From NCBI GenBank assembly GCA_023957575.1, contig JAMLGU010000001.1, forward strand, positions 496,001-560,000: a stretch of DNA of 64,000 nucleotides, written 5' to 3'. Of the stretch, positions 35,090 to 44,560 are shown piece after piece. Below the pieces are notes generated by a model. It did not search any database, had not been told where the DNA came from, and was given only the letters and a program-made list of their open reading frames with translations. Each line of letters begins with the position of its first letter. The first letter of the stretch is position 1. Both the position numbers and the translations under genes were made by a program. Source of the DNA: Chitinophagaceae bacterium (GTDB lineage: Bacteria; Bacteroidota; Bacteroidia; Chitinophagales; Chitinophagaceae).

Positions 35090-36634
35090 ATGGCTGATAC
35101 TTCAAAATTTTTGCAGGCGGTAAACGATGGTTATTCTTTTAAAGGCGAAAGTTATAAAATAGGCCGTGCCATGCTCGATGGGCAGGTGGTACCGGGGGCT
35201 GATGTATTTATTCCTTTCAAAACCTTAAACCGTCACGGTTTGATAGCCGGAGCTACCGGAACCGGAAAAACCAAAACTCTGCAGGTGATAGCCGAAGGTC
35301 TTAGTGATGCCAGCATACCCGTAGTAATGATGGACATAAAGGGCGACCTGAGCGGTATCGGCGCAGCCGGAGCCCTTAATGATAAAATTGCCGACCGTTG
35401 CCAAAAGCTGGAAGTAGCATACAAACCCACTGCTTACCCCATCGAATTTTTGACATTGAGTGAGGAAAAAGGCACCCGGCTTCGTGCCACAGTGAGTGAG
35501 TTTGGTCCGATTCTGCTTTCCAAAATTTTGGATCTCAACGATACTCAGGGCGGTTTTGTAGCTATGATTTTCAAGTATTGCGATGATAACCAACTTCCAC
35601 TGCTCGATTTAAAGGATTTTGTGAAAGTATTGCAATACGTGAGCGATGAAGGCAAGGCCGAGATGGAAAAAACTTATGGAAAAATTTCCACCACTTCCAC
35701 CGGTACTATTTTGAGGAAAGTAATTGAACTGCAGCAACAGGGCGCCGATTTGTTTTTTGGCGAAAGAAGTTTTGACGTGGACGATCTGATGCGCATTGAT
35801 AGCCAAGGCAGGGGTATTGTTTCAATCGTTCGTGTTACCGATTTGCAAAACAGGCCAAAACTATTTTCAACTTTCATGCTTCAGATGCTGGCAGAAATTT
35901 ATGCTACCTGCCCCGAAGAAGGCGATTTGGATAAACCCAAACTAGTCATTTTTATTGACGAAGCGCATCTGATCTTCAATGAAGCCAGCCAGGCGTTGCT
36001 CAACCAGATTGAGACTATCATAAAACTGATTAGATCCAAAGGTATCGGTATCTTTTTCTGCACCCAAAACCCAATGGATGTGCCTTCCTCAGTGCTGGCA
36101 CAGTTGGGCCTCAAAGTGCAGCACGCACTCAGGGCATTTACTGCCGCCGACAGGAAAGTGATAAAGCAGACTGCCGAAAACTATCCGTTAAGCGATTTTT
36201 ATAAAACAGACGAACTACTTACTCAGGTGGGTATTGGCGAGGCGCTGATTACCATGCTCAACGAAAAAGGTATTCCTACACCATTGGTACACTGCATGTT
36301 ACGCGCACCACAAAGTCGCATGGATATCTTGTCTGATTCAGAAATTGACACAATTGTCAATAGCTCTAAAATTGCTTCTTTCTACAATAAAGTAATTGAT
36401 GAAAAGAGCGCTTATGAAATCCTGAGCGAAAAATTAGAAGCTGCCGCAGCACGCAATGCTGAGGTGCAACAACAAAAGACAGAGGCAAAAACCGAAAAAA
36501 AAGAAAAGGGGATTTTGGACGACCCGTTGGTAAGAAGTTTTGCCCGTAATGCAGGTAATCAAATCATTCGCTCTCTCCTGGGTGCAATAGGCATTGGTGG
36601 CAGCCGAAGACGTACAACTACCAAATGGTTTTAA
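35090..36634 (+). CDS. HerA-like ATPase (DUF853)
   Basis: A 514-residue P-loop ATPase. Walker A GATGTGKT is at residues 54-61 and Walker B is LVIFIDEAHLIF; SKGIGIFFCTQNPMDVPSSV follows. The C-terminal part has a low-complexity Lys/Glu/Gln stretch and ends in basic residues. The family is widespread and annotated as helicase HerA-like, although it is neither the NurA-linked archaeal HerA nor clearly linked to a defence system. No nuclease gene is nearby, so a general nucleic-acid or protein-remodelling function is the safer reading. The kbl gene follows in the same direction. Confidence 0.85.
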   Translation: MADTSKFLQAVNDGYSFKGESYKIGRAMLDGQVVPGADVFIPFKTLNRHGLIAGATGTGKTKTLQVIAEGLSDASIPVVMMDIKGDLSGIGAAGALNDKIADRCQKLEVAYKPTAYPIEFLTLSEEKGTRLRATVSEFGPILLSKILDLNDTQGGFVAMIFKYCDDNQLPLLDLKDFVKVLQYVSDEGKAEMEKTYGKISTTSTGTILRKVIELQQQGADLFFGERSFDVDDLMRIDSQGRGIVSIVRVTDLQNRPKLFSTFMLQMLAEIYATCPEEGDLDKPKLVIFIDEAHLIFNEASQALLNQIETIIKLIRSKGIGIFFCTQNPMDVPSSVLAQLGLKVQHALRAFTAADRKVIKQTAENYPLSDFYKTDELLTQVGIGEALITMLNEKGIPTPLVHCMLRAPQSRMDILSDSEIDTIVNSSKIASFYNKVIDEKSAYEILSEKLEAAAARNAEVQQQKTEAKTEKKEKGILDDPLVRSFARNAGNQIIRSLLGAIGIGGSRRRTTTKWF

Positions 36635-36695
36635 TAAAAAGCCGTTTTTTTGCAAAACAGAATCATTTTTCTACACAACCGAAAAAACTACAGAA

Positions 36696-37883
36696 ATGAA
36701 CGAAAATTTTACCCAACGCATTGCATCTGAAATAGATGAAATAAAGGCCTCCGGCTTGTACAAATCCGAAAGAATTATTGAAAGTCCTCAGGGCGCTGAA
36801 ATTATAGTAAACGGAAAAACAGTGCTCAATTTTTGTGCTAACAACTATCTGGGCCTTTCTTCTCACTCCGATGTGATAAAAGCTGCTCATAAAACCATTG
36901 ACGAAAGAGGCTATGGCATGAGTAGTGTGCGTTTTATTTGTGGCACTCAGGACATTCATAAAGAATTGGAAAAAAAGATTTCTGAATTTCTGGGAACAGA
37001 AGACACTATTCTTTATGCCGCTGCATTTGATGCAAACGGTGGCGTTTTTGAACCCTTGTTCAACGATCAGGATGCCATCATCTCCGATGCGTTAAACCAT
37101 GCGAGCATCATTGACGGTGTAAGGCTTTGTAAGGCACAGCGCTATCGTTATGAACACAATAACATGGTCGATCTGGAGGCTAAGCTAAAAAAAGCAGCCT
37201 CGGCCAGAAGCCGCATCATTGTTACCGATGGCTCTTTCAGTATGGACGGCACCATTGCACAGTTGGATAAAATTGTGGACCTCGCCGAGAAATATGATGC
37301 CGTTATTATGATAGACGAATGTCATTCATCAGGATTCCTTGGCAAAACAGGAAGAGGAACCCACGAATATCGTGGTGTGATGGGTAAGATAGACATCATA
37401 ACCGGTACGCTCGGCAAAGCGCTGGGTGGTGCATCGGGTGGTTTTACATCAGGTCGCAAAGAAATTATTGATATGCTTCGGCAGAAATCAAGGCCATATT
37501 TGTTTAGCAATACCCTGGCTCCATCTATAGTGGGTGGCTCCATTGCGGTGTTAGATATGCTTTCGGTATCTACACATCTGAGGGATAAATTAGAATATAA
37601 TACCAAATATTTCCGTGAAAAAATGACTGCTTCGGGTTTCGATATTAAACCCGGCGACCACCCCATTGTGCCTATCATGCTTTATGATGCTGTGCTGGCA
37701 GCCGATTTTGCAGCCAGATTATTAGAAGAAGGCGTTTATGTAATTGGTTTCTTCTTTCCGGTGGTGCCAAAAGGTCAGGCGCGCATTCGTGTGCAACTGA
37801 GCGCTGCACATGAGCAACACCATTTAGCCAAAGCCATTGCTGCATTTACAAAAATTGGTAAGGAATTAGGAGTATTGAAGTAG
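36696..37883 (+). CDS. kbl: Glycine C-acetyltransferase (2-amino-3-ketobutyrate CoA ligase)
   Basis: ATG 36696 is chosen because the upstream extension of the frame is not conserved-looking. The 395-residue product has FCANNYLGLSSHSDV, AAFDANGGVFEPLF, DEVMIDECHSS-type loop (VIMIDECHSSGFLGKTGRG) and the PLP lysine in TLGKALGGASGG. It belongs to the alpha-oxoamine synthase group and matches Kbl, which cleaves 2-amino-3-oxobutyrate to glycine and acetyl-CoA. No threonine dehydrogenase gene is adjacent, so its partner must be elsewhere; serine palmitoyltransferase-type function is less likely. Confidence 0.88.
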   Translation: MNENFTQRIASEIDEIKASGLYKSERIIESPQGAEIIVNGKTVLNFCANNYLGLSSHSDVIKAAHKTIDERGYGMSSVRFICGTQDIHKELEKKISEFLGTEDTILYAAAFDANGGVFEPLFNDQDAIISDALNHASIIDGVRLCKAQRYRYEHNNMVDLEAKLKKAASARSRIIVTDGSFSMDGTIAQLDKIVDLAEKYDAVIMIDECHSSGFLGKTGRGTHEYRGVMGKIDIITGTLGKALGGASGGFTSGRKEIIDMLRQKSRPYLFSNTLAPSIVGGSIAVLDMLSVSTHLRDKLEYNTKYFREKMTASGFDIKPGDHPIVPIMLYDAVLAADFAARLLEEGVYVIGFFFPVVPKGQARIRVQLSAAHEQHHLAKAIAAFTKIGKELGVLK

Positions 37884-38065
37884 TTTTTTGGGGTAAATTA
37901 TTTAGCTTTCAGCAAAAATACGTTTCGGTAAAATGGGTTTTGTATTCAAATTGTGTTACTGATAATGCTTGGCAAGATATTTATGCTTGCAATATTTTAC
38001 TAATGATTCCTAAATTAAGGAATAAAGCTGTAAAAAATAAATGATGGATATTTCAAACTTTTTTT

Positions 38066-38073
38066 TAGGTTTG
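38066..38073 (+). promoter_or_regulatory. -7 promoter element before the S10 peptidase gene
   Basis: TAGGTTTG fits TAnnTTTG and lies 25 bases before the start codon of the peptidase gene. The upstream -33 half is not evident. Confidence 0.45.
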
Positions 38074-38098
38074 AAGTACAATCAACAAAATACCATTT

Positions 38099-39625
38099 AT
38101 GCAAAAAACCACTTTGCTAATTATCCTTCTTGCTACAAGTTGGGTTCAGGCGCAACCTCCGGCTGCATCATCTAAGCCCGAAGTGCCCGCGAAGGAAGAA
38201 AAGAAGTCTTCTGTCGATCTGGTTTTCAATCCCGAAGCCTCGGTTGTTACCAATCACACAGTAAGTATTAAAGGCCAGCCTGTTCCTTACAAGGCACTGG
38301 CAGGTACTATACCCGTGTGGGATGAAGACGGTAAGGCGATAGCCGGTTTGTTTTATACGTATTACGAAAGAACCGATGTGCGCGACAAAAGCAGACGGCC
38401 AATAATTATTTCGTTCAACGGCGGCCCGGGTACCGCTTCTGTATGGATGCATATTGGCTACACCGGCCCGGTATTATTGAACATTGATGACGAAGGCTAT
38501 CCGGTGCAGCCCTATGGCTACAAAGAAAACCCTAATTCCATTCTGGATGTGGCTGATATTGTGTATGTTGACCCTGTCAATACCGGTTACTCCCGGATTG
38601 TTGGGAAAGAAACACCCAAAACCAAATTCTTTGGCGTAAATGCCGATATCAAATACCTTGGCAATTGGATAAATACTTTCATCACCCGGTATGGTCGTTG
38701 GGCTTCGCCCAAGTACCTGATTGGCGAAAGCTACGGCACCACGCGGGTTTCGGGCCTGGCGCTTGAGCTACAGGAGGCGCACTGGATGTACTTGAACGGA
38801 GTGATTTTGGTATCGCCTACCACTCTCGGTATCGAAAGAGGAGCAGCTACCGGTGCAGCGCTCAGGTTGCCCTATTTTGCAGCTACCGCATGGTATCATA
38901 AGAAACTTCCTGCTGATCTTCAGCAAAAAAACCTTATCGACTTTTTGCCGGAGGTAGAAAACTTTACCATGAACCAGCTGATTCCTGCACTTAATAAAGG
39001 CGGCTTACTTGATGAGGCTACCCGAAAAAGTATCGCAGCTCAAATGGCCAGATATTCCGGTCTGAATGAACAACTCATTCTGCAAAACAATCTGGATGTA
39101 TCTCTCGGGTTGTTTTGGAAAGAACTCCTGCGCGATCAGGGCTTCACCATTGGTCGCCTCGATAGTAGGTACAAGGGAATAGATAAAAGAGCCGCCGGAG
39201 AACGCCCTGACTATAATGCTGAACTTACCTCTTGGTTACACGCTTTTACGCCCCCTATTAACATGTATCTGAGGGATGAATTGGGTTACAAAACCGATTT
39301 GCCTTATAATGTTTTTGGCAGTGTTTATCCCTGGGACAATACCAATGACCGCACCGGAGAAAACCTGCGACAGGCAATGGCTACCAACCCGTTTTTGCAT
39401 CTGATGGTACAATCCGGTTATTATGACGGCGCCTGCGATTATTTTAATGCAAAATATAATCTTTGGCAAATGGATCCTTCGGGCAGGCTGAATGACAGGA
39501 TGCAATGGGAAGGTTATCGTAGCGGACACATGATGTATTTGCGCAAAGAAGATTTAAAAACAGCCAATGATCACCTCAGGGCATTTATAAAAAAATCAAT
39601 ACCTCAAAAGGCTGCCATTTATTAA
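38099..39625 (+). CDS. S10 family serine carboxypeptidase
   Basis: A 508-residue secreted enzyme with signal peptide (MQKTTLLIILLATSWVQAQ). The oxyanion-hole segment SFNGGPGTASVWMH (residues about 105-118) and nucleophile Ser211 in LIGESYGTTR are typical of carboxypeptidase Y-type (S10) enzymes. The C-terminal catalytic Asp and His are likely in QSGYYDGACDYFN and YRSGHMMYL. It trims C-terminal residues from peptides in the periplasm or outside. It stands upstream of uppS with only 34 bases between, which may be by chance of gene packing rather than function. Confidence 0.9.
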   Translation: MQKTTLLIILLATSWVQAQPPAASSKPEVPAKEEKKSSVDLVFNPEASVVTNHTVSIKGQPVPYKALAGTIPVWDEDGKAIAGLFYTYYERTDVRDKSRRPIIISFNGGPGTASVWMHIGYTGPVLLNIDDEGYPVQPYGYKENPNSILDVADIVYVDPVNTGYSRIVGKETPKTKFFGVNADIKYLGNWINTFITRYGRWASPKYLIGESYGTTRVSGLALELQEAHWMYLNGVILVSPTTLGIERGAATGAALRLPYFAATAWYHKKLPADLQQKNLIDFLPEVENFTMNQLIPALNKGGLLDEATRKSIAAQMARYSGLNEQLILQNNLDVSLGLFWKELLRDQGFTIGRLDSRYKGIDKRAAGERPDYNAELTSWLHAFTPPINMYLRDELGYKTDLPYNVFGSVYPWDNTNDRTGENLRQAMATNPFLHLMVQSGYYDGACDYFNAKYNLWQMDPSGRLNDRMQWEGYRSGHMMYLRKEDLKTANDHLRAFIKKSIPQKAAIY

Positions 39626-39659
39626 AGTTTTGTTTTTTCCTTTAATTTAGCACCAATTT

Positions 39660-40406
39660 ATGTCGCAATTAATTGAACAAATAGACAAAGGCCACTTACC
39701 GGTTCATATTGCCATCATCATGGATGGTAATGGCCGTTGGGCACAGGAGCAGGGTGAAGACCGGCTTTTTGGTCATTACCATGGGGTGGAGAGTGTGCGC
39801 AATATTGTAGAAGGATGCGCTGAGTTGGGCGTACAATACCTTACGCTTTACGCTTTTAGCACCGAAAACTGGGAACGTCCGGCAGATGAAGTTACCGGAT
39901 TGATGGAGCTTTTGGTGTCCACCATTAAAAAAGAAGCAGAAATTTTGAATAAGAACAATATTCGTCTTCACGTAATTGGTGATGTGGGTATGTTGCCGGC
40001 ATCTGCTCAGGAGGAGTTGAATGAAGCGCTGGAGCTTACAATAAAAAATACAGGCCTGAATCTGATAATGGCATTGAGTTATAGCGGGCGCTGGGATTTG
40101 GAAAATGCTGTCAGAAAAATTGCTCAAAAAGCAAAGGAAGGTTTGTTGCAGCCGCAGGATATCACCGGAGAGGTATTAAAGCAAAACCTTTCAACTGCGC
40201 GTTTTCCTGATCCCGAACTGATGATAAGAACCAGTGGCGAATACCGGATTAGTAACTTTTTGTTGTATGAACTTGCATATTCTGAACTGTATTTTACTGA
40301 GGTTCGTTGGCCCGATTTCAGAAAAAATAATCTTTACGAAGCCATTTTGGACTTTCAAAATCGAGAGCGAAGGTTTGGAAAAACATCAGTTCAGGTGCAG
40401 AAATAA
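39660..40406 (+). CDS. uppS: Undecaprenyl pyrophosphate synthase (isoprenyl transferase)
   Basis: A 248-residue cis-prenyltransferase. The catalytic Asp22 lies in IAIIMDGNGRWA; LTLYAFSTENWERP and the C-terminal RTSGEYRISNFLLYELAYSELYF region are diagnostic. It makes the lipid carrier for peptidoglycan and O-antigen synthesis. In Bacteroidota uppS is regularly followed by bamA and ompH genes, as here, so the region is a conserved envelope operon. Confidence 0.96.
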   Translation: MSQLIEQIDKGHLPVHIAIIMDGNGRWAQEQGEDRLFGHYHGVESVRNIVEGCAELGVQYLTLYAFSTENWERPADEVTGLMELLVSTIKKEAEILNKNNIRLHVIGDVGMLPASAQEELNEALELTIKNTGLNLIMALSYSGRWDLENAVRKIAQKAKEGLLQPQDITGEVLKQNLSTARFPDPELMIRTSGEYRISNFLLYELAYSELYFTEVRWPDFRKNNLYEAILDFQNRERRFGKTSVQVQK

Positions 40407-40579
40407 TATAAATTCATGTTAATCAAATACCTCAATCGCCAAAAACATGCTTTTTAACATTCAGTTTCCAAAATTTACCCTTAATTTGCCGCCGCAACAG
40501 GAATGAACCTTATGCTTTTTAAGAAAATGGCTTTCTTTCTTTGCAAAAACAAAAATTGATTACCGATATATACAGCTTT

Positions 40580-43333
40580 ATGCGTTTTTTTATTTACAGG
40601 ATTTTAAGCATACTTGTTTTCACACTTGCGGTAAATGCTGTTTTTGCTCAAATAGATACCATACCTACCACATCGGTTGACCCAATGCTGGAAGAATGGG
40701 TAAATTCGAGAATACCAAAGGAATATTCAATAGCAGAAATCAAGGTAAAAGGCTTTACTTCACTTGATTCATCGCTGATAATTTCTGTGGCCGGCCTTCA
40801 AAAAGGGCAACAATTTGTTTATCCCGGCACCGATATTTTCTCGAGAGCGATTAATAATTTATGGAAACAGAAATTCTTTGCCGATATTCAGGTTTACATT
40901 ACTAAAGTAAACCATGAGTGGGTTTCCATAGAATTGAATGTTACAGAACGCCCCAGACTCGGTAATTTTAAGTTTCAGGGTGTAAGAAAAAGCGATTCTG
41001 ACGAATTGACTCCCAAAATTGGACTGCAAAAGGGTACTGTTCTCTCTGAAAACCTACGTCGCAATGCACATGATGTGATTGTAAACTACTTTACCGACAA
41101 AGGCTTTTACAATGCTAAGGTTGATTTTATAGAAATAAAAGACCCACAGTTTCCAAACTCTAACTCCTTGATAATCAAGGTTGACAGAGGGAAAAAAGTA
41201 AGAATAGACGGCGTAAATTTCTTTGGCAATGACAATGTGAGCACCTCCAAATTAAGAAAGCAGATGAAGAATACCAAGCAGATGGCTAAACTGACGCTGT
41301 TTCCTACCACCTATCAAAGCACTTATGGCCCCATTGATAAATACGACTTTAGCGAGTACATGAGTGAAATGGGCTTCCTAAGCGGCTCTAAGACGTTGGA
41401 AGTGCTTGATCCCTATTTTAGACCCAATATTTTTGTGACATCAAAATTCAATCGTAAAAAATATCCTGAGGATAAAGAAAAAGTATTGAAATATCTCAAT
41501 TCGAAGGGTTATCGTGATGCTCAGATTTTAAGAGATACTCAGGTGTTGAGAGAAAATAAAATGTATGTTGACCTTGAGGTAAAGGAAGGGCACAAATACT
41601 ATTTTGGCAATATTACCTGGAAAGGAAATTCAAAATTCTCCGATTCTGTACTAAATAATCTGTTGAATATTACCAAAGGGGATGTGTATGATGCAAGTGT
41701 ACTGCACAAAAAATTAGGTATAGAACCCAGCCAGGATGGTGGCGACCTTAGTACTATTTATAATGATATGGGGTATTTATTTTTCAACATTACACCGGTA
41801 GAAACCGCCATTCATAATGACACGATTGACCACGAAATAAGAATTGTAGAAGGGCCACAGGCCAGAATTAAGAATGTAACCATTATTGGCAACGACCGTA
41901 CCAAAGACCACGTGATAAGGCGCGAATTGCGCACTTTGCCGGGCGAGCTTTTTTCCAAAACGGATATAATGCGTTCCATTCGTGAGTTGGGCGCTTTAAA
42001 TTATTTTGAACAAGAGTCCATTACCCCACAACCTGTTCCTAATCAGGCAGATGGAACAGTGGATATCAACTGGAAACTGAAGGAAAAATCATCAGACCAG
42101 TTGGAACTTTCGGCCGGATGGGGTGGCGGTATTGGCCTTACCGGAACATTAGGCGTTACATTTAACAACTTCTCCATTAAAAATATCTGGAAAAAATCAG
42201 CCTGGGATCCGCTTCCGGTTGGCGATGGCCAAAAATTGAGCCTAAGGGTTCAGTCCAATGGTAAAATGTATCGCTCCTACAACTTTTCATTTTCTGAACC
42301 CTGGTTAGGCGGTAAAAAGAGAAATTCACTTACACTCGGATATAATAATACAAAAATCCATCAGGGCGACTATTCAAATTACTATAATTTATATAGCACC
42401 AAAAACAGAAGAATTGGAATTATTGACAGTATGTACCTGAGGGTAAACAGCATCAGTGTGGGTTTTGGTAAACAACTGAAATGGCCGGACGACTTTTTCT
42501 CCTTTGGTACCACTATTTCCTATTCGCTATATGATGTAAAAAATATGGGAAATTATTACGGTTTGCCAAGAAACTCAATGAAATCCAATAACCTGAGCTT
42601 GAAATTAGCATTGCAGCGTTCATCGGTTTTTGATCCTATTTTCCCGCGTAGTGGTAGCGATATTGGTGCAAGTGTACAGTTTACGCCTCCTTATTCGTTG
42701 TTTAAAAACAATTATAATCTTGTAGAAGATCAGTATAAATGGGTGGAATATCATAAATGGCGGTTTAATGCTACCTGGTATGTGCCATTGGGTCGTGCGA
42801 CAGGTGAAGATAAAAACCGTCAGTTTGTGCTGAAGCTGGCAGCCAAGTACGGCTTTATGGGCAGATATAATACCGATTTGGATTATTCTCCATTTGAGCG
42901 CTTCCAATTGGGCGATGCCGGTATGACCAATAGTTATGCATTAACCGGTTATGATATTGTGGCACACAGAGGGTATCCGGTGTATATCACCTCCGATCCT
43001 CGAATAAATCCTGATATGTCAATGGCCAATACCAAAGACATGTTCACTATTTTTAACAAATATCAGGCAGAGCTTCGTTATCCTGTAGTTACTAACCCCA
43101 GCAGTACTATTTATGGTCTGGCCTTTTTTGAAGCAGCAAACGGTTGGCATAGCTTTAAAGACTATAATCCGTTCAAGTTGCGCCGTAGTGTAGGTTTGGG
43201 AGCCAGATTCTATCTTCCTATGTTTGGTCTGCTGGGCTTTGATTACGGTATCGGTATTGACAGATTGCAACCCGGACAAGGCCTCAAAGGAGCCGGTAAG
43301 TTTACATTTATGTTAGGATTTGAACCTGAGTAA
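40580..43333 (+). CDS. bamA: BamA outer-membrane assembly factor
   Basis: ATG 40580 starts a signal peptide (MRFFIYRILSILVFTLAVNAVFA), so it is preferred over a TTG 39 bases upstream. The 917-residue protein has several POTRA domains (for example YSIAEIKVKGFTSLDSSLI and GPQARIKNVTIIGNDRTKDH) and a C-terminal barrel of about 400 residues containing LTVGWGGG-like lid strands (LELSAGWGGGIGLTG) and ending in KFTFMLGFEPE. It folds and inserts outer-membrane proteins. The partner chaperones OmpH/Skp are encoded directly downstream. Confidence 0.95.
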   Translation: MRFFIYRILSILVFTLAVNAVFAQIDTIPTTSVDPMLEEWVNSRIPKEYSIAEIKVKGFTSLDSSLIISVAGLQKGQQFVYPGTDIFSRAINNLWKQKFFADIQVYITKVNHEWVSIELNVTERPRLGNFKFQGVRKSDSDELTPKIGLQKGTVLSENLRRNAHDVIVNYFTDKGFYNAKVDFIEIKDPQFPNSNSLIIKVDRGKKVRIDGVNFFGNDNVSTSKLRKQMKNTKQMAKLTLFPTTYQSTYGPIDKYDFSEYMSEMGFLSGSKTLEVLDPYFRPNIFVTSKFNRKKYPEDKEKVLKYLNSKGYRDAQILRDTQVLRENKMYVDLEVKEGHKYYFGNITWKGNSKFSDSVLNNLLNITKGDVYDASVLHKKLGIEPSQDGGDLSTIYNDMGYLFFNITPVETAIHNDTIDHEIRIVEGPQARIKNVTIIGNDRTKDHVIRRELRTLPGELFSKTDIMRSIRELGALNYFEQESITPQPVPNQADGTVDINWKLKEKSSDQLELSAGWGGGIGLTGTLGVTFNNFSIKNIWKKSAWDPLPVGDGQKLSLRVQSNGKMYRSYNFSFSEPWLGGKKRNSLTLGYNNTKIHQGDYSNYYNLYSTKNRRIGIIDSMYLRVNSISVGFGKQLKWPDDFFSFGTTISYSLYDVKNMGNYYGLPRNSMKSNNLSLKLALQRSSVFDPIFPRSGSDIGASVQFTPPYSLFKNNYNLVEDQYKWVEYHKWRFNATWYVPLGRATGEDKNRQFVLKLAAKYGFMGRYNTDLDYSPFERFQLGDAGMTNSYALTGYDIVAHRGYPVYITSDPRINPDMSMANTKDMFTIFNKYQAELRYPVVTNPSSTIYGLAFFEAANGWHSFKDYNPFKLRRSVGLGARFYLPMFGLLGFDYGIGIDRLQPGQGLKGAGKFTFMLGFEPE

Positions 43334-43376
43334 ACCTTTTTGACATAAATAGCATCTAATAAAAAAAATTAATTCC

Positions 43377-43886
43377 ATGAAGAAGTTATGTTTAATTGCC
43401 TGTGGCCTTTTGATGGCTACCGCAATATTTGCCCAACGGTATGCATTAATTGATACCCGCTATATTTATGAAAAAATGCCTGAATACAAACAGGTGCAAA
43501 AGTCAGTGGAGGCGGCGGCAGCCGACTGGCAAAAAGAAATTGATGCCAAACAAGCTACATTGAACAAGTTGTATGATGATTATGATGCTCAAAAAAATAT
43601 GATGAGCGAGGACATAATGAAAAAGAAAGAGGATGAACTTTTCAAAAAAGAAAAGGAACTGAGAGATTTGCAGAAAAAGCGCTTTGGTTTTGAAGGAGAT
43701 TTGTTCAACAAAAGGGTAGAGCTGATGAAGCCATTGCAGGAAAAGGTGTCTGATGCTGTAAAAAAATTAGCTTCAAAAAATGGATATGAGCTGATTTTGG
43801 ATAAAAGTGAAGGGAAAACCATTATCTTTGCCGACCCAAAATTGGATAAGAGCGATGATATTTTACGGGAATTAAGAATCAGATAA
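43377..43886 (+). CDS. OmpH/Skp-family periplasmic chaperone, first copy
   Basis: A 169-residue protein with signal peptide (KLCLIACGLLMATAIFAQ) and the OmpH pattern: YALIDTRYIYEKMPEYKQ, followed by long charged helices (residues 45-125) forming the tentacles, then VKKLASKNGYELILDKSEG at the C-terminus. It holds unfolded outer-membrane proteins in the periplasm. It lies 43 bases after bamA, in the conserved order of Bacteroidota envelope operons. Confidence 0.9.
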   Translation: MKKLCLIACGLLMATAIFAQRYALIDTRYIYEKMPEYKQVQKSVEAAAADWQKEIDAKQATLNKLYDDYDAQKNMMSEDIMKKKEDELFKKEKELRDLQKKRFGFEGDLFNKRVELMKPLQEKVSDAVKKLASKNGYELILDKSEGKTIIFADPKLDKSDDILRELRIR

Positions 43887-43947
43887 CGCAACTAAATTTC
43901 TTAAATTATCATCATCAATTGACTATTAAATTAATTTTTACAAAAAA

Positions 43948-44514
43948 ATGAAACGATTCAAAATTTTAGCCCTGTTGATGGGCGCAGTAGTAGCAGGCAG
44001 TTTTTCTGCGAATGCTCAAAAAATAGGAACAGTAGATGTGCAAGGCTTAGTGTCTGCATTGCCCGAAGTTCAACAGGTGCAAGCTGATTTGGAAAAATAT
44101 CAAAAAGATTCAGTAGGCGCCCGCTTCGAGCAATTATCAAAAGAATATGCCGAAAAGGACAGCACCTACAAAAATCCAAAAACTGTTAAATCCGTAAAAG
44201 ATTTATTGGAAAAAGATCTGGCTGATTTGAGCATGACACTTAATAACTGGCAGCAGATTGGTACACAGGCCATTCAGTCAAAACAACAACAATTATTAGC
44301 TCCCCTTTACAAAAAGGTAATGGATGCCGTTAATGTGGTGGCAAAAGAAAAGGGATATACTTATTTGTTTCATCCCGATGCTTTTTTGATAGATCCGCCG
44401 GAGGCAGATGATTTAACTTTGGTGGTGGCTAAAAAGTTAGGATTAAATATCCCTAATGCCAATGCTCCTGCAGCGCCGGCAAAACCGGCGGCAGCAACAC
44501 CCGCAAAAAAATAA
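43948..44514 (+). CDS. OmpH/Skp-family periplasmic chaperone, second copy
   Basis: A 188-residue paralogue of the preceding gene: signal peptide ending in SANAQ, KIGTVDVQGLVSALPEVQQ, helical middle, and VVAKEKGYTYLFHPDAFLID at the C-terminal domain. It adds an Ala/Pro-rich tail (PNANAPAAPAKPAAATPAKK). Two consecutive ompH genes after bamA are common in Bacteroidota. A terminator follows at once, so it ends the uppS-bamA-ompH unit. Confidence 0.9.
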   Translation: MKRFKILALLMGAVVAGSFSANAQKIGTVDVQGLVSALPEVQQVQADLEKYQKDSVGARFEQLSKEYAEKDSTYKNPKTVKSVKDLLEKDLADLSMTLNNWQQIGTQAIQSKQQQLLAPLYKKVMDAVNVVAKEKGYTYLFHPDAFLIDPPEADDLTLVVAKKLGLNIPNANAPAAPAKPAAATPAKK

Positions 44515-44534
44515 TAATATAATTGGATAAGAGA

Positions 44535-44556
44535 AATGCTCCGGTTGCGGGGCATT
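44535..44556. terminator. Intrinsic terminator after the ompH pair
   Basis: AATGCTCC (44535-44542) pairs with GGGGCATT (44549-44556) with one wobble pair and a 6-base loop, followed by a run of T. It lies between the second ompH gene and the convergent LpxR-like gene. Confidence 0.8.
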
Positions 44557-44560
44557 TTTT

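Noticed and set aside
35090..36634. HerA-like ATPase as part of an anti-phage defence system
   Set aside because: No Sir2, NurA, nuclease or other defence gene is adjacent; neighbours are housekeeping genes and the family is widespread.
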